A stretch of 64,000 nt of DNA from Welwitschia mirabilis (Eukaryota; Gnetophyta; Gnetopsida; Welwitschiales), in contig JBOZIK010000001.1 in the NCBI GenBank assembly GCA_051453625.1, positions 264,863,934 through 264,927,933 on the forward strand. Reading direction: 5' to 3'. The position numbers and the translations under genes were made by a program. The notes below the pieces were generated by a model, which saw nothing but the letters and a program-made list of their open reading frames with translations, was not told the origin of the DNA and searched no databases. Below are positions 1-11,989 of the stretch, in pieces (position 1 is the stretch's first letter; every line of letters starts with the position of its first letter).

Positions 1-405
1 NNNNNNNNNNNNNNNNNNNNNNNNNNNNNNNNNNNNNNNNNNNNNNNNNNNNNNNNNNNNNNNNNNNNNNNNNNNNNNNNNNNNNNNNNNNNNNNNNNNN
101 NNNNNNNNNNNNNNNNNNNNNNNNNNNNNNNNNNNNNNNNNNNNNNNNNNNNNNNNNNNNNNNNNNNNNNNNNNNNNNNNNNNNNNNNNNNNNNNNNNNN
201 NNNNNNNNNNNNNNNNNNNNNNNNNNNNNNNNNNNNNNNNNNNNNNNNNNNNNNNNNNNNNNNNNNNNNNNNNNNNNNNNNNNNNNNNNNNNNNNNNNNN
301 NNNNNNNNNNNNNNNNNNNNNNNNNNNNNNNNNNNNNNNNNNNNNNNNNNNNNNNNNNNNNNNNNNNNNNNNNNNNNNNNNNNNNNNNNNNNNNNNNNNN
401 NNNNN
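1..405. other. assembly gap (405 N)
   Basis: All bases are N. The gap removes the downstream part (rest of integrase, RT, RNase H, 3' LTR) of the minus-strand copia element C1 that begins to its right. Confidence 0.99.
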
Positions 406-1200
406 CTTTGGTTTTTGAATAATATCCAATAAAAATATCATGCATACCTTTAGGCTATAATTTTCCTAGATTCTGTAATTCAAGATAATACATTTACTAT
501 AAAAGACCTTGAAATACTTAACCATTGGCTTCTTACCATTCCATAGTTCATAAGACATACTTTAATTACTAGCCCTTAGAAATATCCCATTTGAAATGTA
601 GTAACTAGTATTTACTACCTCAACCAAAAACCATCTTAGAAGATTATGTTCTCCTAGCATTATTGTTACCATTTCTACTGAAACTCTAATCTTTTTTTCT
701 ACCATTCCATTTTGCTAAGGTATTCAAGGAGTTAAAAACTAATGAAATATCCCATAGTTATTACAAAAGTTAATAAAATTTTTTGTTTTTAAACTCACCT
801 TCGTGATTAGAGCTAATTTATTTTATCATGAGGCCTTTGTAATTTGAATTTTTCTATAAAGATAAAAAAATCTTATCAAACACATCAGATTTAGAATGTA
901 AAAATTTAACCTAGGTATATCTAATAAAATCATCAAAAACTTTCATAAAATATCTATTATCATCTCGAATTTAAACATTTGTATACCCTAATAAATCTAA
1001 TTTTAACACATATAGAGGTTCTTTTAAGGATAACTCAGATTTAGCTTTGAAGGAAAATTTTATGATTTTTCTTGCTTGATGATGTTCAAACAATTCAAAA
1101 TTAGAGAAGCTAAGTTTGCATAAACCTCTAACCAACTCTTGTTGATATATAATTCATAAGTTTGAAACATTTGAATAACTAATTTTTTTTATGTCAAAGA
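406..1200 (-). pseudogene. C1 integrase core, degenerate
   Basis: Minus-strand translation of about 600-740 gives a degenerate form of the copia integrase block that follows the second catalytic Asp: Thr-Pro, a stop, then Gln-Asn-Gly-Met-Val-Glu-Lys-Lys. The catalytic Glu of that block (second Glu/Lys run) appears retained. Further upstream in the element (800-1180) the frame is broken by several stops. Integrase would insert the cDNA copy into the chromosome, but this copy cannot make protein. The gap cuts off the C-terminus. Confidence 0.65.
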
Positions 1201-1214
1201 TGTTTTTGACACTC

Positions 1215-1680
1215 TTAAATGAAACCACATAGCTCTTCATCATTAGTTTTACATCCTATGGAATATAGCTTTTCTAGACAATGGACAACTAAGAGTTTCT
1301 TATTGCTAGAAATGCTCTTTACTACATACTTATTTTTATTAAAAATTACTATATTCCCTTTGTCACACATTTGAGAAATACTTAAAAGATTGTGCTTAAG
1401 GCCCTCCACATATAAAACATCATTAATTTGAAAAATATTATATTCACATACCATTCCTTTTTCCTTGATGGCTACTTTTCGATTATCACCAAAGGAAACC
1501 TCTCCTCCATTATAGTTAATAAGTGTATGAAACTTTCTTCTATTACCTATAATATTTCTTAAATAACCAATATCTAAAAATCATCTAGAATTATCATTCT
1601 TTTAAGAGAAATTTGAATAAATAAGCATTTAAGAGAATCCTTTTTAATCATCTTTGTTTGGTGAGAGGCTGATTATTTAT
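1215..1680 (-). pseudogene. C1 protease end and GAG-pre-integrase domain
   Basis: An open stretch of 79 codons (1454-1215) reads through the pre-integrase block typical of copia polyproteins: a VLYVEGLKHNLLSISQMCD-like core followed by a His/Cys region (VVHCLEKLY). Just upstream (1500-1455) the same frame continues with a GEVSFGDNRK-like stretch, the usual end of copia protease. Farther upstream (about 1600-1560) the protease active-site region is only weakly recognisable and broken by stops. The open stretch is a surviving piece of pol, not a gene. Confidence 0.7.
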
Positions 1681-2199
1681 TGCTTTTAGTCTCCATAGGA
1701 ATCTTTCACTTTTATAACGAAATTTTTTTTTCTTTTTGATGGGATAAGAAGATATACATTTCTTAGGAATCCATAATACAAACATTGAGTATTAAAAAAA
1801 TTTGAATTATTTAACTTTAAATCATACCTCTTGTGACTTGTATTTACCTCGTTGTAGTGGTATAAGGTAGTCAAATTGAGTTTTCTTATAGCCTCTAAAT
1901 CCCTTATTAATATTAAGATCGTTTTATTTGCACCTACAAGATTTTCAATAGCCTTATCTAGCTCTTTATTAACTAAGTCAAGTTTAGCTTATAAAAATAG
2001 TAATTTAGATATTAAATATTTATTTTTATAGGCTATAACTTCATAGTAGAAATACAATTATTCATAAGATTTTTCAATATTTTTAGAATGTTCAAGAATT
2101 ATCTTATTCTTATTAGAGATTGTGTGCTCATCCTTGGTAGTTGATATGGATGCATATTCTTTAGTGATATCTAACAATCTGCAATCCTCTTCTTCATTT

Positions 2200-3175
2200 T
2201 AAAATGCTTCTAAATTAGATTCTTCCTAATCATTCCAAGTAAATTTGAGAGACTTCTTCCCTTTATTTTTAGCTTTTCTTGAATTGGCAAATTTAGCCAT
2301 TATGTGTCCAAAACCCTTGCACTCAAAGCATTTTAGAGGGTTTTTATTTTTATCAAAGTCCTTAAAGGAATTTTTATTCTCCATATGATCCTCATTTTCA
2401 TTAAATCTTATTACTCTAGATTCTTTTGGTTTTCTTAGAAATCTTCTAATGTTTCTGGTTGGTACTGCTAATTTCTCATCATCTTCTTCATTACTGAAAC
2501 CTTCTTGGTAGTGATTTTAGCATTTCAAGGTAATATTCTTTGTCTTGGACTCATTATCATTCATAATAATAGCTTCATATGCAATCAATGATCCTTCGAT
2601 CTTCTCTAAATTCATGGTTCTTGTATTTTTGCTCTCTTCAATTGCAATAATCTTCAATCTAAAGCACCTATGCAAGCTACTCAAGATTTTCTCATAGCTC
2701 TTTACTCTGGAATATTTTCTCCATGATTCCACATTGTATTTACAATGTCTACAACATTGGTTGTATATTTAGTGATGAATTCATGTTCCTTCATTCTAAT
2801 GTTTTTGAATTAAGTTGTTAAATATTATAATTTGGAATTTTTTACAATACTCATACCTTCATAAGCAATCTTGAGAATATCTCAAATTTCTTTTGTAGAG
2901 GAAAAATTGACTACTTGGCTATACTTATCTAAACTAAGGGCACAAATTAGAGAATTCATCACTTTTATATTGAGATTAGATTTTTTCTTCTATTCATTAG
3001 ACAAATCTACCAAAGGAATAGTGGGTTCAGAATAACTACACATGATACTATCCTAGATATTCAAATCAAGAGATTTTAAAAATATCATTATTTTGGTTTT
3101 CCAAAAGGAGTAGTTTAACCCATTGAAATAAGGTGGACTTAATATCGAATGATCTCAATTAGTGATAGATCCCAT
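2200..3175 (-). pseudogene. C1 gag, degenerate
   Basis: Gag would form the virus-like particle that packages element RNA. A minus-strand ATG at 3175, 38 bp inside the PBS, opens a frame with the copia gag N-terminal pattern (Tyr-Phe-Asn-Gly-Leu-Asn-Tyr-Ser-Phe-Trp-Lys) broken by stops. An open run at 2732-2517 matches the middle of gag (KILSSLHRCFRLKIIAIEES region). A CCHC zinc knuckle lies at 2330-2289 (C-F-E-C-K-G-F-G-H), but its last Cys is Phe, so RNA-binding would be lost. Stops and shifts separate these pieces. Confidence 0.75.
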
Positions 3176-3212
3176 TTGATCACTTAGAGTGGTGAAGCTC
3201 TATCAAGAGTAA

Positions 3213-3227
3213 CCTACTCTGATACCA
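3213..3227 (-). promoter_or_regulatory. C1 primer binding site (tRNA-iMet)
   Basis: On the minus strand the site begins TGGTATCAGAG, complementary to the 3' end of plant initiator-Met tRNA. It lies two bases inside the LTR end at 3230, the usual spacing for copia elements, and primes minus-strand cDNA synthesis. Confidence 0.85.
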
Positions 3228-3229
3228 AT

Positions 3230-4382
3230 TGAAATTCCTAGAGGGGGGTGAATAGGAATAGTAATAAACAACTAAATTCAAAAACCTATTCTTCAATAAA
3301 TATTAATCAGCTCTTTAAATAATAAAATTTCTGTAAAATTTACAAAATAAGAAAAATAATTAGCCCACATGATTTATAGTGATTTGGCAATGTGCCTACT
3401 ACACTCTTTAAGGAGAGATAGTGATGTCATCTTTCCTCATTACCTTATGGTTCTTAAACTAATGATTTTTGGTCTGCTTATTAATCCTGTATACAATAGT
3501 GATGATTTTTAGACTTATTATCAACCTTTCATAGCTTGGTATCTTTTAAAGGCTTAGACTCAATCACAAAAAAGAGATAGGAAATGAGAATGTACCTCAA
3601 GCACAGATGAAACAAAGTAGGAGCTATTTAGAATAATTACACAAGATTAGATAATAGATTATATAGATCACTAAAGATTGGTTTTGTGTTCACTTTGTAG
3701 AATTGTGTAAGTATGTAACAAAACAAAATAGATTTTAGCTCTTTTAAAGAGAAAAGAAAAAAGCCTATTGAATGGAAACCTAGAATGATGGTTCTAAGAC
3801 ATGATTATCAGAGATTTCAAACAAATTTTCATTTCCAAAAATTTTGAAGGTACACAAGAAGAAATATCTATTAAAAAACACTGCACATTCATTTGTTGCT
3901 AACTATTTTCCAAATAGTTTGAAAGAGAGGATATTTACCTTAAAAGATGAAGATGTCCTTACTTCCAAAGGGATAGATATCTACCATTAATTTGGTGCAG
4001 ATGTCCACACTACTGCATGTTTGGGGACATTTACCTTAGAAAGGAGAGGACATCTGCACCTATCATAGGTGTAAACTAAGGGAAAATAGAAATAAAGGGG
4101 GGATATCTAGGTTTCTTAGAGTAGGAATGTCCATCTTAAGAAATTATAGTCACATTTTTCCACAAGGAAAGGGGATGTCTAAATTATTTGAGTGGGGAGA
4201 TCTAGCCTAAGATATGTCATAAATACATTTTTTCTATAAGAAGATGGGATGATTTTTTAGTTTTGAGTGGTACATGAAAGAGAGATTCTCCCTTTATCTT
4301 AACCCAACTGTGATGAGAGATTGCCACCTTATTACTTGATTCTTATAACTATTTACATCATTAAAATCTTTTAATTATATCA
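3230..4382 (-). repeat. C1 5' LTR
   Basis: The left end (TGAAATTCC on the plus strand, i.e. ...TTTCA on the element strand) abuts the PBS with a 2-bp spacer. The interior contains repeated GACATCT/AGATGTC-type words also common in the C4 LTR. The right limit is a best guess (ATATCA at 4377-4382). Confidence 0.5.
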
Positions 4383-5880
4383 CTCAGGGTAGCTTAATTG
4401 AATCAAGAAAATATAAATTAGATGATCGAACCCTTTTGAAGAAGTAAATTGAGGTAATAAAACAGTTGAAAGAAACGAAAAAGTTACAGGTTGAATCAGA
4501 ATTAGATATTGTTGAAAAGAAGAAAACAAAACATCAAAGAAAATAATGTAAATTATTAGAGGAATAAAAAATGTCTAAATATGAGGGTATTACATTTAGA
4601 TCTTAGCCAAGATTAGGAAATCTCTTTAATTATTTAGATAACTAATAGATTTTAGAAGTTCAATAAAAATAAATAACTCTAATTTAAATTATTAAGAATA
4701 AAAATATTTGTAAAATAAATGATGATAAAGCTATAAATCATTGCATGATATTTCTTTAATATTATTTAGAGTTATTATTTTAAAGATGTAGTTAATTTTA
4801 AACTTTACTATCTCTTATGCATGTTTATCTAATTGATGTAGTTTGACTCTGGATACTTTGAGTTAACTTGGAATTTACCTATAGCTTAATACATATATCT
4901 TCTTTGAGTTATATTTATTTATGTAGGAGTTATAATGTGTAATGATCATGTTATTTCATTTCATGTAGTTTAATTTAATTAATACATATTATGATGTTAT
5001 TGTTTACACCCAGTGGTCAAACATGGAAAGGAAGGGTTAAGGTATCCTAAACCCCTTGTAGTAAACCTAAATCCTACTATCAGTTTTACTATTAGTCCTT
5101 GTTTATAAATACCTAGATCCCTTGTTAGTAGAGCCATATTCTTAAAATTAATCATGTGGAGCCTATGTTAGATAGGAGTACTTGGATTTGCTAAGAGTGG
5201 ATGTGGTTCATAACCCTCTATTTTAATTTTTTCATGCCATTTTATTTCTTGTATCTTATAAATTGAATGATGTAATATGCCTTGCATGATCTATGTGTGT
5301 TTTGATGTGCCATGTAATCTCATAGTCTTTTATAACTCTTATGTTAATTTACTAAGAGTATTATTGAGTTTAAGTTTATGAACACCTTGTAAAATCTTCA
5401 GTGAACTTTTCGATAACTTGCTATGTGTCTTCCTTATCTAGCCCTTTTTGTGAGACTTGTACTTAAGTATACTGAATGATCATTAACCTATGTGAAAATA
5501 AATTAAGAATGATAATACTAGCCACAGTAACCACTTATATGGACTTTAAAAAGTTTAAATTTCTATTGCAAGTTCCAAAGCCATGGGATTAGACTGCCAG
5601 GGCTAAAAGGAAAGATATGTGCACATGTATATGATTCTATCCCCTTCTTGGTAGGGTGCATCTAGATTACTGGATTATAATTGAATAACTGTAAAGAAGA
5701 TAATGTAAACTAATGGAGGTATTCATCATATATCTTGTTGTGTAGGCCTTATCTTATCATGGAAACCTTCCTTCCAATCTAGTCCTTAATGTAGACCACA
5801 CTGGAAACTGTAGTGAATTGTAGTTCTCACACCACTTGTACTTGTGTAAGAGTAAATGCAAATGAAGAGATAAGCAAGAG
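4383..5880. other. intergenic, nothing recognised
   Basis: AT-rich DNA without a credible ORF, RNA gene or recognisable repeat terminus. The somewhat GC-richer part at 5000-5220 and 5560-5850 could be remnants of an unclassified element. Confidence 0.5.
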
Positions 5881-6131
5881 TTAGTGATTATTATTTGGGT
5901 ATCTTATAGATTTCCATTTCAGTAATTATGCAGCTATTTTTATGATCATGTTGTGCTTTGTAATTGTTGCATGTTCCATCTTGGAATTGTTGAAGAAACA
6001 GTAAATTTTAGTGTAATGTTTTAGTTTATGGAATAAAGTACTTTTCTTATTAGAGATATTTATTATAGATCTTATTTTTAGTATTTGTTAAAATAAAGTA
6101 TTTGTTTTCTTACAATTGTATTATAGAAAGA

Positions 6132-6231
6132 NNNNNNNNNNNNNNNNNNNNNNNNNNNNNNNNNNNNNNNNNNNNNNNNNNNNNNNNNNNNNNNNNNNNN
6201 NNNNNNNNNNNNNNNNNNNNNNNNNNNNNNN
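6132..6231. other. assembly gap (100 N)
   Basis: Exactly 100 N between copies 1 and 2 of the tandem repeat; true size unknown. Confidence 0.99.
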
Positions 6232-6510
6232 TAGTAGTTATTGTTTGGGTGTCATCTACATGTTTGTTTTAGTTATTATGTAGTTATTTTATGATCATGT
6301 TATGCTTTGAAATTATTTCATATTTCATGTTGAAATTGTTGAAGAAAAAGTGAATTTTAGTGTAATGTTTTAGTTTATGCAATAAAGAACTTTTCTTATT
6401 AGAGATATCTATTATGGATCTTATTTTCAATATTTGTTAAAGTAAAGTACTTGTTTTCTTACAATTGTATTATAAAGAGATATTTTAATTAATTTTAATA
6501 TTAGTCTTGA

Positions 6511-6874
6511 NNNNNNNNNNNNNNNNNNNNNNNNNNNNNNNNNNNNNNNNNNNNNNNNNNNNNNNNNNNNNNNNNNNNNNNNNNNNNNNNNNNNNNNNNN
6601 NNNNNNNNNNNNNNNNNNNNNNNNNNNNNNNNNNNNNNNNNNNNNNNNNNNNNNNNNNNNNNNNNNNNNNNNNNNNNNNNNNNNNNNNNNNNNNNNNNNN
6701 NNNNNNNNNNNNNNNNNNNNNNNNNNNNNNNNNNNNNNNNNNNNNNNNNNNNNNNNNNNNNNNNNNNNNNNNNNNNNNNNNNNNNNNNNNNNNNNNNNNN
6801 NNNNNNNNNNNNNNNNNNNNNNNNNNNNNNNNNNNNNNNNNNNNNNNNNNNNNNNNNNNNNNNNNNNNNNNNNN
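6511..6874. other. assembly gap (364 N)
   Basis: Run of N inside the tandem repeat, between copies 2 and 3. Confidence 0.99.
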
Positions 6875-7010
6875 ATGTAATAAAGTAGTTTTTTATTGTA
6901 GATATATATTATGGATGTTATTTTTACTATTTATTAAAATAAAGTGCTGTTTTTCTTGCAATTATATTGTAGAAAGAGAGTTTAGTTAATTTTAATGTTA
7001 ATTTTGAAGA

Positions 7011-7566
7011 TCAAATATTACTTATTAGCTATGGTGAATTATTGATGGACTAAATATGATATCTTATGCTTATCGTTGAATGATTATTTAAACATTTTAT
7101 TAAATCTTAAGTTATAATTCTTAAGTTCACATAGAGAGTAATAAATAGTAAATTAACTATCAATTTAACTAACCCTTCCTCTAGAAATACTTAAGAGGTA
7201 GACTTATTAAATAAACCTTAATTTATTTAAATTACATGAGGGAATATGATTATAATTGGGGACTTATTATTAATACTCTTAGTTATAATACATCTTAAGA
7301 AATCTTGTGGAAATTGTAGTTAGCATAAGAGAATGTCTAGTTAGAAGTAGAGATCAACTCTTGATAAGTAAGATTTTATTCACCTCTCTTTTACTTCTCC
7401 AGACATAAAAACCTAGGATAAGCAGCTAGAAGAGATAATGATAAAAGTTGTTTAAGATCTAAAGATGTAAAAACTTTGCATTATTATATTATAATTTTTG
7501 ACTCCATTTAATTAAGTTTAACCTTTACTTATATGAAAATTTTATTGACATACAAAAATAAAAGCC
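7011..7566. other. intergenic, nothing recognised
   Basis: AT-rich sequence between the tandem repeat and the pyrimidine-rich locus; no ORF or repeat boundary that I can support. Confidence 0.5.
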
Positions 7567-7770
7567 CCCTTCCTCGAGCTATGTGCACTGAGTTTGATCC
7601 TTGGTGAGCACTGCATCCTATACCCTCTTACTCTGGTGCCTTTTCCACTAAGGCCCTTAACTTCTCTGATATACCTGCCTCACCCTAAGTTCACTTGCCT
7701 ATTGCACCTTCATCCAGTGCTCTCTATGCCTCCCTTTCATTCACTCGTGGTCTTCTTCATTAGAGCAGGT
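7567..7770. other. pyrimidine-rich locus, left part
   Basis: This segment is far richer in C and CT runs on the plus strand than the rest of the window. A 60-codon open frame in it (7594-7776) is a product of low stop frequency and has no recognisable motif. It continues, interrupted by C2, at 14440. Confidence 0.5.
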
Positions 7771-8235
7771 TATTGAAATAATGGATCTACATACAATGTA
7801 TATTGGTTTATTATGATTATTCAGTTATAATTGATTATTTGATTACAACTATATAGTATGTGCTATCATACGATGTGGCCCAAATAAATTTCATCCACTC
7901 AAGTTAAGGTTAAGTGAGCATTAAAATCATCTTGTAGAGTATGAATCCATATTTATGTATAGATATCCAATTGGTTTATTTCTAATTAATGATGGGCTGA
8001 TTAGAAATAAGGGTCTATAAATTGATAAGATTATGGTTCCTAGTTGAATGACATAGTCTCATACTAATATTCCATCATCAGAAAAAGAAAACACTAATGC
8101 TCATATTAATTGGAAGACACATAACCCAAAGGGAATTCAATGGAGTCAGGTACGCTTCCGTCTTTTTGTTATAATCTAGATAATTCGAGATGAAGATTAA
8201 AGTTTATTATTTGATTATGGAATTTAATTCCTATA
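7771..8235 (+). repeat. C2 5' LTR
   Basis: It aligns almost end to end with 13992-14434, including the CTACATACAATGTATAT start region, CAAGTTAAG...TTAAGTG, AATAAGGGTCTATAAAT and the terminal ATTTAATTCCTA. It is followed after two bases by the PBS. The promoter is probably inside; TCTATAAAT at 8013-8021 is a possible TATA box, retained in both LTRs. Confidence 0.88.
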
Positions 8236-8237
8236 AG

Positions 8238-8249
8238 TGGTATCAGAGC
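8238..8249 (+). promoter_or_regulatory. C2 primer binding site (tRNA-iMet)
   Basis: TGGTATCAGAGC is a perfect 12-base match to the complement of the initiator-Met tRNA 3' end, two bases after the LTR. It is the best preserved PBS in the window. Confidence 0.93.
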
Positions 8250-8597
8250 TTCCTTCATATTAAATTATTTGGAATCCATTTTGTATTAAATTAATAGGAA
8301 TTATTTTTATTAACATGTGATGAATATTCGATTTGTTTTGACTTTGGAATTGCATGAATCAGATTTACCAGTTTTTATGTAATTAGTAGTTTCAAATCTC
8401 CTTTAGAGTATTAATTTAGTTTGAATGTATTTGATTTTGATGCTGATGCTTTATCTAATTTATTTCAGTTTTATTTTTGAGTTTGCTTTTGCTACATATG
8501 ATGACATATAATTCAGTTAAAATTTAAATTTTTGGCAATAAGGTTATAATTTTCTTGTATATCTAATATTCTAAATTAGTTAATTTATACAATACAN

Positions 8598-9403
8598 NNN
8601 NNNNNNNNNNNNNNNNNNNNNNNNNNNNNNNNNNNNNNNNNNNNNNNNNNNNNNNNNNNNNNNNNNNNNNNNNNNNNNNNNNNNNNNNNNNNNNNNNNNN
8701 NNNNNNNNNNNNNNNNNNNNNNNNNNNNNNNNNNNNNNNNNNNNNNNNNNNNNNNNNNNNNNNNNNNNNNNNNNNNNNNNNNNNNNNNNNNNNNNNNNNN
8801 NNNNNNNNNNNNNNNNNNNNNNNNNNNNNNNNNNNNNNNNNNNNNNNNNNNNNNNNNNNNNNNNNNNNNNNNNNNNNNNNNNNNNNNNNNNNNNNNNNNN
8901 NNNNNNNNNNNNNNNNNNNNNNNNNNNNNNNNNNNNNNNNNNNNNNNNNNNNNNNNNNNNNNNNNNNNNNNNNNNNNNNNNNNNNNNNNNNNNNNNNNNN
9001 NNNNNNNNNNNNNNNNNNNNNNNNNNNNNNNNNNNNNNNNNNNNNNNNNNNNNNNNNNNNNNNNNNNNNNNNNNNNNNNNNNNNNNNNNNNNNNNNNNNN
9101 NNNNNNNNNNNNNNNNNNNNNNNNNNNNNNNNNNNNNNNNNNNNNNNNNNNNNNNNNNNNNNNNNNNNNNNNNNNNNNNNNNNNNNNNNNNNNNNNNNNN
9201 NNNNNNNNNNNNNNNNNNNNNNNNNNNNNNNNNNNNNNNNNNNNNNNNNNNNNNNNNNNNNNNNNNNNNNNNNNNNNNNNNNNNNNNNNNNNNNNNNNNN
9301 NNNNNNNNNNNNNNNNNNNNNNNNNNNNNNNNNNNNNNNNNNNNNNNNNNNNNNNNNNNNNNNNNNNNNNNNNNNNNNNNNNNNNNNNNNNNNNNNNNNN
9401 NNN
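8598..9403. other. assembly gap (806 N)
   Basis: Run of N in the C2 leader between PBS and gag. Confidence 0.99.
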
Positions 9404-9436
9404 GTTTTGATGTGTGCTTGTTTTATGTTATCTTTA

Positions 9437-10307
9437 ATGAATAATTCTACTAGAACAATATCTGCAAATATAAATTCCATTCCTATGCTTAATGGCATAA
9501 ACTTCAGGATTTGGAAGGAGAATGTTATGATGGTTCTTGGTTGCATGGATCTAAACCTTGCACTTTAGGTTGAGCATCTTTCTACTCTTACAGATAAGAG
9601 TACCTCTAATGAAAAAAGGAACATGGAGAAGTGGGAACATTTAAATTACATGAGTCTTATGATCATGAAACATGTAATTCCAGAATCATTTAGGGACACT
9701 ATGTCTAAAGAGGATAATGCCAAACTATTTCTTGAAGAACTTGAAAAATGTTTTGCTAAAAATGAAAAGGAAAAAACAAGTACTCATCTAAATAGTATTA
9801 TTTCCATGAGGTATAAAGGAATAAGAAACATAAGGGATTACATTATGGAGATGTCTCATCTTACTTCGAAACTAAAGGAACTCAAGCTAAATATATCCGA
9901 GGAATTACTTATGCACTTGGTTTTCATATCTCTTCCTAAACAATTCAATCAATTTAAGGTCAGTTACAACTGTCAAAAGGAGAAATGGACTCCTAATAAG
10001 CTCATTTCTCATTGTGTTAAGAGGAAGAGAGAATAAAGAAAGATAAGACAAAAAGTGCTTATTGGCCTCATCCTCTAAGGACAACGAGAAAAGAAAGGGT
10101 AAAGAAGTCGCGGTTTCGCAACTAGAGAATAAGCAACATAAAGAAAATAATGCTGATACTAAGAAATCTAGATGCTACTTCTGTAAAGGGACCAATCATA
10201 AGAAGAAACAATGCACTAAGTACCACGTTTGGCTTGCAAAAAAGGGTATGTTTCTTGCTTTTGTTTATTATAAGGTTAATTTGACTTCAGTACCTAAGCA
10301 CACTTAG
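9437..10307 (+). pseudogene. C2 gag
   Basis: Capsid/nucleocapsid protein of a copia element. ATG at 9437 opens a frame with the gag N-terminal pattern (Leu-Asn-Gly-Ile-Asn-Phe-Arg-Ile-Trp-Lys). One in-frame TAG at 9566-9568 follows, then a clean run to 10036 covering the UBN2-type gag domain (MSLMIMK, NIRDYIMEMSHL and FNQFKVSYN segments). A one-base deletion near 10018-10022 shifts the frame; the next frame carries on through a Lys-rich linker to a CCHC zinc knuckle (C-Y-F-C-K-G-T-N-H-K-K-K-Q-C, about 10173-10214) with all four ligands. This is the best preserved gag in the window, but it cannot be translated whole. Confidence 0.88.
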
Positions 10308-10880
10308 TGGATAGATTTTGGTGCTACCACTCACATAAGTGTGTCTATGCAAGGTTGTCTGAATTGCTAAAAGTCAAGTGATGGTGAAAGATACATCTAT
10401 GTGGGTGATGATAAGCAGGTTGAAGTCAAGGCAATTGGGACTTTTACATTATTATTAAGGACTATATTTTATTTGGATTTGAAAGAGACTTTTGTTGTAT
10501 CATCATTTAGATGAAATTTTGTTTCTATTTCTTTATTAAACAAATCAGGTTATCTTTGTTTATTTAGAAACAATAGATTTAGTCTTTTTCAAGATTCAAA
10601 GCTGGTTGATTTTGGTTCTTTATCAGGATGTGATAATCTTTACTTTCTTGATACAATTACCTCATTTAATGAAACCTTGCATATAAGTTCTTGAGGTACT
10701 AAAATAAAATTAGCCAATGAGAATTCTACATCACTTTGACATAAGCATTTAGGACATATCTCTAAATAAAGAATAGATAGACTTGTATTAGACAGAATTC
10801 TTAATCTCCTTGATTATTTAGAGTTAGGTATATGTGTTGAATGTATTAAGGGGAAACAAATAAACAGAAGGAAATTGGTA
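10308..10880 (+). pseudogene. C2 protease and pre-integrase
   Basis: Directly after gag the reading continues with Trp-Ile-Asp-Phe-Gly-Ala-Thr-Thr-His, the aspartic protease active site of copia pol with the usual Ser changed to Phe and the catalytic Asp (10314-10316) kept. The pre-integrase block follows near 10725-10860 (HKHLGHIS and CVECIKGKQ segments), which carries the His/Cys zinc ligands. Stops interrupt both. Protease would cut the polyprotein. Confidence 0.82.
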
Positions 10881-11640
10881 GCTAAAAGGTCCATAGATGT
10901 CTTAGAACTAATACATATGGATATTTGTGGTCCATTCACTCCTACTTCTTAGAATGATTAACAATATTTTATCATGCTCATAGATGATTACTCAAGGTAT
11001 GACTACCTATATCTCATTCATGAGGAATCACAAATAGTGGATGTTTTTAAAGCTTTTAAGTCTGAAGTTGAAAATCAACTTGGCAAAAGAATTAAAAGTA
11101 TCAAGTCTGATCGTGGTGGTGAATACTAAAACAGAAAAGACGAATCTGGTGAATAATGTCTTGGGCCATTTGCTAAATTCCTAGAGGATTGTGATATCAT
11201 CCCTCAGTACACCATGCCAAGAAGTCCTCAAATGTATGGTATTGCTAAAAGACAAAACTGAGCATTGTAGAATATGGTAAGAAGTATGATGAGTCATACT
11301 ACCTTATCAGAATCACTCTGGAATGAGGCAATTAAAACTACAACTTATATACTCAATAGACTTCCAACTAAGATAGTGCCTAAAACTCATTATGAATTAT
11401 GGACTGGTAAGAAACTTAGCATAAGGCACTTACACATTTAAGGTTACCCAGCTGAGGTAAGGCCTTATAAGACAAATGAAAAAAAATTGGACTTTAGAAC
11501 TATCAGTTATTACTTTATTGGGTATCTTAAATGGTCTAAGGGGTATAAGTTCTATGATTCTAGTATTAGGATATCTTTTAAAATGGGAAATGCCTGATTC
11601 TTTGAGGATGTTGAGTTTGAAAGGAGAGATAAAGTTACAG
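10881..11640 (+). pseudogene. C2 integrase core, catalytic Glu lost
   Basis: The integrase fold is readable: first Asp in LIHMDICGPF (about 10905-10937), second Asp in KSDRGGEY (about 11105-11127) and the downstream block in MPRSPQMYGIAKRQN. In that last block the catalytic Glu is Lys (AAA, 11247-11249), a G-to-A change that would abolish activity. Several stops are present (11127-11160, 11260). The C-terminal part (11330-11640) includes the [14 protein letters not shown] and FIGYLKWSKGYKFYD segments typical of copia. Confidence 0.85.
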
Positions 11641-11989
11641 ACTTTGTCTTTGGAGAGGAATATGTTTCTCTTCCTTCAATTTTTATTCACCATATTCAAG
11701 TTTCTATCCCTGACACAATTGAAGAAAGAACTCTAGAGAATCTCCCTAATCAAACTCAACAGGTTATTTCTAATAAACAAACTTAACAACCTTAAGAACC
11801 TCAGGATCAAGTGGCAATAAGAAGATCCACTAGAGAGAGGAGGAGTGCAATTCTAGATGATTATATTATCTTACTCTAAGAACAAGAGGTAGATCTTAAG
11901 ATTGTGGAAGAACTTATAATTTTTATACAAGAACAAGAAACAAACATTGATTTGGTGGAGGATAATCCTATCAAATTTTGCTAGGCCAT

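Larger units (their letters stand above)
406..4382 (-). mobile_element. C1: truncated Ty1/copia retrotransposon
   Basis: Read on the minus strand, a candidate 5' LTR (4382-3230) is followed by a tRNA-iMet primer binding site, gag with a zinc knuckle, protease/pre-integrase and part of integrase, then the gap at 1-405. This order is copia-like. The LTR end at 3230, with its run of G beside TGAATAGG, resembles the LTR ends of C3. Only one LTR is visible. The right end is placed at 4382 only because the sequence there reads as a TG-type LTR start on the minus strand; that limit is weak. The boundary at 3230 is well supported. Confidence 0.75.
5881..7010. repeat. broken tandem repeat, three copies
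   Basis: Copy 1 (5881-6131), copy 2 (6232-6510) and the tail of copy 3 (6875-7010) align over their shared parts. All contain the block running from a TTTAGTTTATG-like segment through AATAAAG, TTATTAGAGATAT and ACAATTGTATTATA. Copies 1 and 2 are about 350 bp apart, with a 100-N gap between them. Copies 2 and 3 are separated by a 364-N gap. No coding potential is seen. The gaps at exactly these places suggest the assembler failed on an array. Confidence 0.75.

Noticed and set aside
8238-8249. tRNA gene suspected from the tRNA-iMet match
   Set aside because: Only 12 bases match, directly behind an LTR; this is a primer binding site.
6507-9546. Long open frames at 6507-6989 and 8563-9546, and similar ones at 13763, 43027-43665 and 47799-48571
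   Set aside because: They are open only because they run through N; the readable ends are short and do not match any protein.
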